Positions 1 through 5,058 of a stretch of DNA of 5,238 bases are shown here, in pieces (the stretch's first letter is position 1; the number at the start of each line of letters is the position of its first letter). The stretch is from Actinomycetota bacterium (GTDB taxonomy: Bacteria; Actinomycetota; Actinomycetes; Mycobacteriales; Micromonosporaceae). The notes under the pieces are model-generated. The model did not search any database. It saw only the letters and a list, made by a program, of their open reading frames with translations, and had not been told where the DNA came from. The position numbers were made by a program, and so were the translations under genes. The stretch lies in assembly GCA_005885115.1 (NCBI GenBank), contig VAXX01000050.1, forward strand, positions 5,680 to 10,917, in the 5' to 3' direction.

Positions 1-234
1 GGTCCCGATGCAGAAGGCGCCGATCGCGATCAACCGGGGTGCGGCCTTGACCGCCGCGGCGCTGACCGACGTCTTGGACCGGATCCCCAGCAGGTGTACC
101 TCACCGATGCGCGCGATCAGCTCGTCCTCGTCCAGGGCCCGGCCGAGCAGCTCGACCTGGTACCCCTCGGCGGACAGCCGGGTGACGGCGTTCTCGTGGA
201 TGCCTTCCAGCAGTAGCGCGCGCGGACGCTCCAT
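1..234 (-). CDS. serA: D-3-phosphoglycerate dehydrogenase, N-terminal part (runs off left edge)
   Basis: This enzyme makes the first committed step of serine biosynthesis in the cytoplasm, oxidising 3-phosphoglycerate to 3-phosphohydroxypyruvate with NAD+. Only the first 78 codons are present, from ATG at 234 to the window edge. The start reads MERPRALLLEGIHENAV, then LLGIRSKTSVS near residues 48-56 and LIAIGAFCIGT at 68-78. These match the E. coli-type SerA landmarks LLLEGVH, GLRSRT and VAIGCFCIGTNQVDL, so the next residues off the edge should be an Asn-Gln pair leading to the nucleotide-binding domain. RSK supplies the substrate-phosphate-binding Arg and Lys region known in this family. A good ribosome binding site (AGGAAAGG, complement of 241-248) lies 6 nt before the ATG and fixes the start. 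The catalytic residues and any C-terminal ACT domain are outside the window. Identification is by remembered family motifs. Confidence 0.9.
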   Translation of the reverse strand, partial: MERPRALLLEGIHENAVTRLSAEGYQVELLGRALDEDELIARIGEVHLLGIRSKTSVSAAAVKAAPRLIAIGAFCIGT

Positions 235-240
235 CAGAAC

Positions 241-275
241 CCTTTCCTGGTACGGGATCAGCCGCGACGAGCCTA
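241..275 (-). promoter_or_regulatory. Probable serA promoter -10 and ribosome binding site
   Basis: Reading the minus strand, TAGGCT (complement of 270-275) fits the actinobacterial -10 pattern TANNNT. It is followed about 20 nt later by the Shine-Dalgarno AGGAAAGG (complement of 241-248) and then the serA ATG. I see no convincing -35 at the expected distance, which is common in actinobacterial promoters. The promoter would drive serA away from the esterase pseudogene. The ribosome binding site is clear; the -10 assignment is an inference. Confidence 0.4.
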
Positions 276-342
276 ACCGAGCGCGATGATCGGCCGGAGA
301 GTGCCCTGGAATGTGAAGATTTGCGCATGTCGATACGACGAC

Positions 343-371
343 TTAACAGTAATCTACCCATGGGTAACAAT
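343..371 (+). promoter_or_regulatory. Candidate esterase promoter with palindromic operator
   Basis: This is the most AT-rich patch of the 192-bp divergent gap. The hexamer TTAACA (343-348) resembles a -35 and TAACAA (365-370) resembles a -10, with a 16-nt spacer. Inside that spacer and reaching the -10 is TACCCATGGGTA (355-366), a perfect 12-bp palindrome. A two-fold symmetric site between -35 and -10 is a classic place for a dimeric repressor such as a TetR- or GntR-family protein, but no regulator gene is visible in the window. Transcription from here would give a leader of about 50 nt ending in GGGAGGT (414-420), 6 nt before the ATG at 427. The palindrome and ribosome binding site are seen directly; promoter function is inferred. 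Confidence 0.4.
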
Positions 372-426
372 CATTCGACCAACGCCGATGCGTTGCTTCC
401 CCATTTCTGATCCGGGAGGTCGCGTC

Positions 427-1115
427 ATGAAGGTCCGTCTCCTGCTCACCGCCGTCCTCGGGGTCCTGGCCGCCGCCGCCGTCGCCGTCCCCGCCCAGGC
501 GGCCACCCAGGTCAACTACGCCGCGCTCGGCGACTCGTACTCCGCCGGGGTCGGTGCCGGTGGGTACGACGTCTCCAGCGGCTCGTGCTCGCGCAGCCCC
601 CGCTCGTACGCCCCGCTGTGGGCCGCCGGCCACGCGGCGTCCCCGTTCGTCTTCGTCGCCTGCGGTGGCGCGAAGACCGACGACGTCCTCGCCAACCAGC
701 TCGGCGGACTGAGCGCCGCCACGACCCTCGTCACCATCACGATCGGCGCCTGCCCGCCAAGCTGGACCACCTGTACGCCACCATCCGCGCCCGGGCACCC
801 AACGCGCGGCTGGTCGTCCTGGGCTACCCCCGGCTGTTCGAGCTGACCCAGACCTGCTCGGTGTTCGGGCTCGACCTGGCCAAGCGGGTCGCCCTCGACA
901 ACGCCGCCGACGGCCTGGCCCGGGTGGTGGCCGGCCGGGTACGGGCGGTCGGAGCGACGTACGTAGACGTCCGCAACGCCTTCGCCGGGCACGGGATCTG
1001 CGGCGCCGACCCGTGGATCAACCCGACGACGTGGCCGATCACCGACTCGTACCACCCGACGGCGACCGGGTACCGGTACGGGTACCTGCCGGCCCTGGTA
1101 CGGGTCGCCGGCTGA
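427..1115 (+). pseudogene. Secreted SGNH/GDSL esterase, broken by internal deletion and frameshift
   Basis: The intact family hydrolyses esters or lipids outside the cell. Translation from ATG 427 gives a signal peptide (MKVRLLL, hydrophobic core, Ala-Gln-Ala cleavage site near residue 25). Next comes block I GDSYSAG with nucleophile Ser37, then ACGGAKTDDV and VTITIG at residue 107. Relatives continue with Gly-Asn-Asp-Ala-Gly-Phe, holding the oxyanion-hole Asn. Here the frame instead runs into about 30 unrelated residues and stops at 844-846. The homologous remainder resumes in another frame at about 750 (LPAKLDHLYATI, LVVLGYPRLFEL) and ends with DSYHPT, containing the catalytic His, before TGA at 1113-1115. 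The two good parts total about 228 codons against roughly 265 for this type, so about 40 codons are missing. No other disabling change is apparent, so the lesion looks recent. An assembly error is possible but a loss this size makes it less likely. The start is fixed by GGGAGGT at 414-420. Confidence 0.85.
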
Positions 1116-1120
1116 GCCGG
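1108..1120 (+). terminator. Small hairpin with esterase stop codon as its loop
   Basis: CCGGC (1108-1112) and GCCGG (1116-1120) form a perfect 5-bp stem whose 3-nt loop is exactly the TGA stop of the esterase remnant. There is no T-tract. Actinobacterial terminators often lack one, so weak termination is possible, but a stem this short is also expected by chance in GC-rich DNA. Confidence 0.25.
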
Positions 1121-1141
1121 GGACAGGCGGCTCGGGCGGGA

Positions 1142-1147
1142 TATCGT
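1142..1147 (+). promoter_or_regulatory. Candidate -10 for a leaderless methyltransferase mRNA
   Basis: TATCGT fits TANNNT and ends 5 nt before the methyltransferase ATG at 1153. This is the spacing seen in actinobacterial leaderless genes, where transcription starts at or next to the start codon. The 37-bp gap has no good Shine-Dalgarno at the right distance: GGGCGGGA (1134-1141) lies too far upstream. I see no recognisable -35. Confidence 0.4.
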
Positions 1148-1152
1148 GGCCC

Positions 1153-1938
1153 ATGGTCACCTCCCGCCCGAGCCCGGACGTCGTCGCGCGCCGGCTCCGG
1201 ACGGCCGGGTGCGTCTTCGCCGAGGACGAGGCGCGGCTGCTGATCGAGGCCGCCCGGACCCCGGCCGACCTGGCCGCCATGGTGCACCAGCGGGAAGCCG
1301 GCCGGCCGCTGGAGCACATCGTCGGCTGGGCGGAGTTCTGCGGGCTGCGGATCGCCATCGACCCGGGGGTGTTCGTCCCGCGCCACCGGACGGAGCTGCT
1401 GGTACGGGAGGCGGCGGCCCGTACCCCGGCCGGTGCCAGCGTCGTGGACCTGGCCTGCGGCTCGGGCGCCGTGGCCGTCGCGCTGGCCGCCCGGGTCGGG
1501 GACGTCACGGTGTACGCGGTCGACGTCGATCCGGCGGCCGTCGCGTGTGCCCGGCGCAACCTCGTACCGCTGGGCGGCCAGGTGTACGGCGGTGACCTGT
1601 TCGACCCGCTCCCGGCCCGGCTCCGGGGGCAGGTGCACGTGCTGGTGGCCAACGTGCCGTACGTACCCACCGATGCTGTTGATCTGATGCCGCCGGAGGC
1701 GCGGCTGCACGAGCCGCTGGTGGCCCTCGACGGCGGCGCCGACGGCCTGGACGTCCTGCGCCGGGTGGCCGCCGGGGCGCGCGACTGGCTGGCCCCCGGC
1801 GGGCATCTGCTCGTGGAGACCGGCGCGGACCAGGCGCCGGCCGCGCTCGCCGCGTTCGCCCGGGCCGGCCTCACCCCTGCGGTGGCCAGTGACGAGGAGC
1901 TGGGCGCGACGGTGATCATCGGCCGGGCCGGGCCGTGA
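1153..1938 (+). CDS. PrmC/HemK-related protein-(glutamine-N5) methyltransferase, substrate unknown
   Basis: This is a 261-residue SAM-dependent class I methyltransferase of the PrmC-like paralogue group, annotated in actinobacteria as putative glutamine-N5 methyltransferase. True PrmC methylates the Gly-Gly-Gln glutamine of release factors. Residues 1-70 look like the helical N-terminal substrate-recognition domain (RPLEHIVGWAEFCGLRI), followed by VPRHRTELLV at 75-84. The SAM-binding motif is VDLACGSGAV at 98-107, with acidic motif II AVDVDP at 122-127. The catalytic tetrapeptide is NVPY at 167-170 instead of the usual NPPY. HEPLVALDGGADGL near 186-199 is typical of the family. The length is slightly below PrmC's usual 275-290. 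The start at 1153 has no good ribosome binding site but suits a leaderless mRNA. It converges on the decarboxylase with a 40-bp gap. No release-factor gene is adjacent, so I do not call it prmC. Confidence 0.85.
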   Translation: MVTSRPSPDVVARRLRTAGCVFAEDEARLLIEAARTPADLAAMVHQREAGRPLEHIVGWAEFCGLRIAIDPGVFVPRHRTELLVREAAARTPAGASVVDLACGSGAVAVALAARVGDVTVYAVDVDPAAVACARRNLVPLGGQVYGGDLFDPLPARLRGQVHVLVANVPYVPTDAVDLMPPEARLHEPLVALDGGADGLDVLRRVAAGARDWLAPGGHLLVETGADQAPAALAAFARAGLTPAVASDEELGATVIIGRAGP

Positions 1939-1972
1939 CCAGCGGCGTCGGCCGCCCGTCAACCGTCCCGGT

Positions 1973-1988
1973 GGCCGGCTAACCGGCC
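1973..1988. terminator. Hairpin between convergent genes, possible bidirectional terminator
   Basis: GGCCGG (1973-1978) and CCGGCC (1983-1988) form a perfect 6-bp all-GC stem with loop CTAA. The loop contains the decarboxylase stop codon (TAG on the minus strand, 1979-1981). It lies where the convergent methyltransferase and decarboxylase transcripts would both need to end. There is no T-tract on either side, so any termination would be of the T-less type common in actinobacteria. Confidence 0.35.
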
Positions 1989-3340
1989 GACTCGGCGGCG
2001 GTACGGATGGCCGCGATGCTGCGGGTGACGTCCTCGTCGGTGGTGGACCAGTTGGACACGCTGATCCGCAGCGCCGGCCGGCCCTGCCAGACCGTACTTC
2101 CGCACCAGCACACCCCGTCCGCCTGTATCCGGGCGGCCACCCGCGCGGTCCGTCCGGCGTCGCCGACGCTGACCAGCACCTGGTTCAGGACGACCTCGTT
2201 GAGCACCGGGTAACCGGCGGCGGACAGTTCCCGGGCGAACCGCCGGGCGTACCCGCAGGTCCGCTCGATGAGGTCGGCCAGTCCGAGCCGGCCGAGGCTG
2301 GCCAGCGCGGCCCACACCTCCACCCCGCGTGCCCGGCGGGACAGCTCCGGCGTGTAGTCCGACGGGTTACGGGTCGCCCCCTCGGTGGGCAGGTACGCCG
2401 CGCTGACGCCCATCGCGGCGCGCAGCGCCGCCGCGTCCCGGACGAAGGCGAGCCCGCTGTCGTACGGGGTGTTGAGCCACTTGTGCGCGTCGGTGGCCCA
2501 CGAGTCGGCGTACCCGATCCCGTCCACCCGCTCCCGCAGCGCCGGACTGGCGGCGGCCCACAGCCCGAACGCGCCGTCCACGTGTACCCACGCGTTGTCG
2601 GTGTGGGCCTGGGCGCAGATCGCCGCGAGCGGGTCGACCGCGCCGGTGTTCACGTTGCCGGCCTGCGCACAGATGATCGCCGGCCCGGTCAGTGCCGGGA
2701 TCAGCGTCGGGCGCAGCCGGCCCTGCCCGTCGGCCCGCACCCGGGTCACCCGGTCGCGGCCGAAACCCAACAGCGCCAAGGCTTTCAGCAACGTCGGGTG
2801 GGCCTCGTCACCGACCACCACGGTCACCGGCGGGGCGCCGAAGACGCCCTGCGCCTCGACATCCCAGCCGACCTCGGCCAGCACCGCGTGCCGGGCCGCG
2901 GCGAGCGCGGTCAGGTTGGCCATGGTCGCCCCGGTGACGAACCCCCCGGCGGTACCGCTGGGCAGCCCGAGTACGTCCACCAGCCAGCGCAGCGCGACCT
3001 CCTCGACCGCGGCCGTACCGGGGCTGATCTGGTTCAGCGCCGCGTTCTGGTCCCAGGCACCGGCGAGCCAGTTGGCGGCGAGCGCGGCCGGCAACGTACC
3101 GCCGATGACGAAGCCGAAGTACCGCGGCCCGGCCATCGCCGTCGTCGCGGGCCCCACCACCTCGTCGAGCAGTGCCAGGACGTCCTGGTCGGCCATCGGC
3201 TTGTCCGGCAACGGGACGTCGAGCTCGGCGAGCCGGGCCAGGGCCTGCGGCGACGCGGCGACCGGCCGGTCGGGCAGGCCCCGAAGGTATCGCACGGCGC
3301 GCTGCGCCGCGTCCCGTAGCAACTGCTCCATCCGTCCCAT
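1979..3340 (-). CDS. PLP-dependent group II amino-acid decarboxylase
   Basis: This is a 453-residue fold-type I PLP enzyme of the aromatic-amino-acid/glutamate/diaminobutyrate decarboxylase family, probably cytoplasmic and dimeric. Family landmarks appear in order. A substrate-side segment around 70-110 includes GPRYFGFVIGG and WDQNAALNQISPGTAAVE. The phosphate-binding TGATMANLTAL is at 136-146. His181 in DEAHPTLLKAL should stack on the PLP ring. Asp255 in HVDGAFG should pair with the pyridine nitrogen. Lys287 in DAHKWLNTPYDSG should form the Schiff base. Tyr329 in NPSDYTPELSRRARG sits where the mobile-loop catalytic tyrosine of aromatic decarboxylases is expected, which favours decarboxylase over aldehyde-synthase chemistry. 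I cannot name the substrate. Two in-frame ATGs compete, at 3340 and 3331 (MGRMEQ), and neither has a convincing ribosome binding site. It converges on the methyltransferase and diverges from the phosphatase, so it is probably transcribed alone. Confidence 0.88.
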   Translation of the reverse strand: MGRMEQLLRDAAQRAVRYLRGLPDRPVAASPQALARLAELDVPLPDKPMADQDVLALLDEVVGPATTAMAGPRYFGFVIGGTLPAALAANWLAGAWDQNAALNQISPGTAAVEEVALRWLVDVLGLPSGTAGGFVTGATMANLTALAAARHAVLAEVGWDVEAQGVFGAPPVTVVVGDEAHPTLLKALALLGFGRDRVTRVRADGQGRLRPTLIPALTGPAIICAQAGNVNTGAVDPLAAICAQAHTDNAWVHVDGAFGLWAAASPALRERVDGIGYADSWATDAHKWLNTPYDSGLAFVRDAAALRAAMGVSAAYLPTEGATRNPSDYTPELSRRARGVEVWAALASLGRLGLADLIERTCGYARRFARELSAAGYPVLNEVVLNQVLVSVGDAGRTARVAARIQADGVCWCGSTVWQGRPALRISVSNWSTTDEDVTRSIAAIRTAAESAG

Positions 3341-3380
3341 TCAACGCGCCCGCAGCGCCCGGCGGTTGAACAATGGCAAC
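3341..3380. promoter_or_regulatory. 40-bp divergent gap between decarboxylase and phosphatase
   Basis: Two divergent genes start only 40 bp apart, and neither has a good Shine-Dalgarno. The only AT-rich patch is TTGAACAAT (3366-3374). Its last six bases, AACAAT (3369-3374), lie 6 nt before the phosphatase GTG at 3381, the right place for the -10 of a leaderless mRNA, though the first base does not match TANNNT. No -10 in the correct position for the decarboxylase is evident. Any promoter elements for the two genes must overlap each other or extend into the opposite coding sequence. Confidence 0.3.
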
Positions 3381-4097
3381 GTGAGCGTGGCTGAACTGTC
3401 CTGGCTCGGCGTGGTCCGGCACGGCGAGAGTACGGCGAACGTGGCCGCCGAGTTCGCCGAGGCGGCCGGCCTCGCCGCGCTGGACATCACCGAGCGGGAC
3501 GCCGACGTACCGCTGTCGGCGACCGGTGCCGCCCAGGCCGGGGCCCTGCGGGCGTGGCTGGCCGGGCTGCCGGTGGACCAGCGCCCGGAGGTGGTGCTCA
3601 GCTCCCCGTACCGGCGGGCGGTGCAGACCGCCGAGCTGACCATCGGCGACCTGGACCTGCCGGTCCGGCTGGACGAGCGGCTGCGCGACCGGGAACTGGG
3701 CGTGATCGACCTGCTGACCCGGTACGGCGTCAAGCAGCGGTACCCCGAGGAGGCGGTCCGCCGGGCCCGGCTCGGCCCGTTCTACTACCGGCCACCGGGT
3801 GGGGAGGCGTGGACCGACGTGGCCCTTCGGCTGCGTGGCGTCCTCGGCGACCTGCGCCGCGACCACCCCGACCGGCGGGTGCTGCTGTTCGCCCACGAGG
3901 CGGTGGTGTTCCTGCTGCGCTACCTCATCGAGGACCTGACCGAGGCGGAGGTACGCGACCTGTCCGCCGCCCGCCTGCACAACGCCTCGGTCACCGCCTG
4001 GACCCGGGTCGACGGCCGGCTCCGGCTGGCCACCTTCAACGACATCACCCACGTGACGGAGGCGGGCGCGCAGGTGACCCGGCAGACTCATGTCTGA
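3381..4097 (+). CDS. Histidine phosphatase family protein (phosphoglycerate-mutase-like)
   Basis: This 238-residue protein belongs to the cytoplasmic histidine phosphatase superfamily, which transfers phosphate through a histidine. The RHG motif VVRHGESTAN is at 11-20, with nucleophile His14 next to Arg13. PLSATGAAQAGALR at 44-57 is the usual second segment. SSPYRRAVQTAE at 74-85 carries the phosphate-binding Arg. RDRELG at 102-107 includes the likely acid Glu105. PPGGEAWTDV at 138-147 and LLFAHEAVVFLLR at 168-180 provide the second active-site histidine, His172. LHNASVTAW near 199 is typical of the C-terminus. These motifs mark a cofactor-independent phosphatase rather than confirming a mutase; the substrate cannot be read from sequence. 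The start is GTG 3381 or GTG 3387, both in frame. The frame is open much further upstream, but that part is antisense to the decarboxylase. The last 8 bases overlap nnrD (ATGTCTGA), implying translational coupling. Confidence 0.87.
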   Translation: MSVAELSWLGVVRHGESTANVAAEFAEAAGLAALDITERDADVPLSATGAAQAGALRAWLAGLPVDQRPEVVLSSPYRRAVQTAELTIGDLDLPVRLDERLRDRELGVIDLLTRYGVKQRYPEEAVRRARLGPFYYRPPGGEAWTDVALRLRGVLGDLRRDHPDRRVLLFAHEAVVFLLRYLIEDLTEAEVRDLSAARLHNASVTAWTRVDGRLRLATFNDITHVTEAGAQVTRQTHV

Positions 4098-5001
4098 GCG
4101 CAGCCGGAGCCGATCTTCGGCGGAGGCGAGCACAGACGACGTGGCTCAGCGTGGGTCCGCTGTTCTCAGTCCCCGGCTGTTGCGGGAGTGGCCGCTGCCG
4201 GTACCGGACGGGGGCAAGCACGCCCGGGGTACCGTCCTGGTGATCGGCGGCGCCCCGCCGACCGTGGGGGCCGTACTCCTCGCCGGCGTCGCGGCGCTGC
4301 GCGCCGGTGCCGGCGTGCTCCAACTGGCCGTGGCGCAGTCCCGGGCGGCCGCGCTCGCCGTGGCGGTACCGGAGTCGGCCGTGTTCGGGCTGCCCGAGAC
4401 CGGTGGGTCGATCGACGGCGTACCCGCGGCGGGCCGGTTGGCCGAGGCGGTCGAGCAGGCCCGGGTGGTCCTGCTCGGGCCGGGCCTGGACGACGTGGAC
4501 GGTACGGAGGCGTTGCTGCGCGGCGTCGTACCGGCGCTGTCCGCCGGTACCGCGCTGGTGCTCGACGCGTACGGGCTGCGCGCCCTGGCCCGGGTACCGG
4601 AGCTGGGGGAGCGGGCCGCCGTCCTCACGCCGAACACTGCCGAAGGCGCGGTGCTCCTGGGCCGGGAGCCCGGCGAGCTGGCGGCGGACGCCCGGGAGAT
4701 CGCGCGCCGGTACCGGACGGTCGTCAGCCTGTACGGGCACGTCGCTACCCCGGACGGGCGCTGCTTCCGCGAGGACGGCGGGGACACCGGCCTGGGTACC
4801 TCCGGCAGCGGCGACGTACTCGCCGGGGTGGTCGCGGGGCTGCTCGCCCGGGGCGCCGGGCCGGACCAGGCGGCATGCTGGGCCGCGCACGTCCACGCGG
4901 CCGCCGGCCAGCGCCTGGCCGCGCGGGTCGGCCGGCTCGGCTTCCTCGCCCGTGACCTGGCCGCGGAGATCCCCACGGTGTTCCGCGAGCTGTCCAGCTG
5001 A
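4090..5001 (+). CDS. nnrD: ADP-dependent NAD(P)H-hydrate dehydratase (stand-alone)
   Basis: This enzyme repairs damaged cofactor by dehydrating the S-form of NADHX/NADPHX back to NADH/NADPH using ADP. The 303-residue protein has the ribokinase-like YjeF C-terminal fold. The core starts near residue 26 (LSPRLLREWPLPVP), followed by GKHARGTVLVIGGAPPTVGA at 42-61. LRAGAGVLQLAVA follows at 70-82 and LLGPGL is at 128-133. The PNTAE segment at 181-185 replaces the usual Pro-His-Pro-Gly-Glu. GLGTSGSGDVLAGVVAGLLARGA at 234-256 contains the catalytic Asp242. HVHAAAGQRLAARVG and GFLARDLAAEIP close the protein, as in actinobacterial relatives. There is no fused epimerase (NnrE) domain and no nnrE in the window. 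ATG 4090 overlaps the phosphatase stop by 8 bp. However, the first 17-25 residues are an Arg/Ser-rich tail, and GTG 4141 (Val18) is a plausible alternative start. Confidence 0.87.
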   Translation: MSERSRSRSSAEASTDDVAQRGSAVLSPRLLREWPLPVPDGGKHARGTVLVIGGAPPTVGAVLLAGVAALRAGAGVLQLAVAQSRAAALAVAVPESAVFGLPETGGSIDGVPAAGRLAEAVEQARVVLLGPGLDDVDGTEALLRGVVPALSAGTALVLDAYGLRALARVPELGERAAVLTPNTAEGAVLLGREPGELAADAREIARRYRTVVSLYGHVATPDGRCFREDGGDTGLGTSGSGDVLAGVVAGLLARGAGPDQAACWAAHVHAAAGQRLAARVGRLGFLARDLAAEIPTVFRELSS

Positions 5002-5011
5002 CCCGTTTCCG

Positions 5012-5027
5012 CCCCGGCCCCCCGGGG
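5012..5027 (+). terminator. GC hairpin downstream of nnrD
   Basis: CCCCGG (5012-5017), a CCCC loop, and CCGGGG (5022-5027) form a 6-bp stem starting 11 nt after the nnrD stop and ending 31 nt before the next ATG. It lacks a T-tract. It could be a weak T-less terminator separating the phosphatase-nnrD pair from the next gene, or a chance fold in a C/G-rich run. Confidence 0.35.
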
Positions 5028-5058
5028 TAGCCACACCGCAGAGGGATGGGGGCCAACA

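Noticed and set aside
286..426. An upstream ATG at 286 as the esterase start, adding 47 residues.
   Set aside because: The added residues lie before the signal peptide, cover the promoter-like region, and ATG 427 has an ideal ribosome binding site.
740..760. Programmed ribosomal frameshift joining the two esterase frames.
   Set aside because: There is no slippery heptamer, and shifting frame would not restore the missing Gly-Asn-Asp block, so a deletion explains the data better.
516..1962. Long open frames on the minus strand across the esterase and methyltransferase (467 and 307 codons).
   Set aside because: They are antisense to recognisable proteins, have Arg/Ala/Pro/Gly-rich low-information translations with no family motifs, and are expected in GC-rich DNA.
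2385..3380. A plus-strand open frame continuous with the phosphatase, suggesting a 570-residue fusion protein.
   Set aside because: The upstream part is antisense to the well-supported decarboxylase and shows no domain; the phosphatase homology starts just after GTG 3381.
2808..4133. A 441-codon minus-strand frame across the phosphatase and decarboxylase.
   Set aside because: It is a frame shadow of the two real genes with no recognisable motif of its own.
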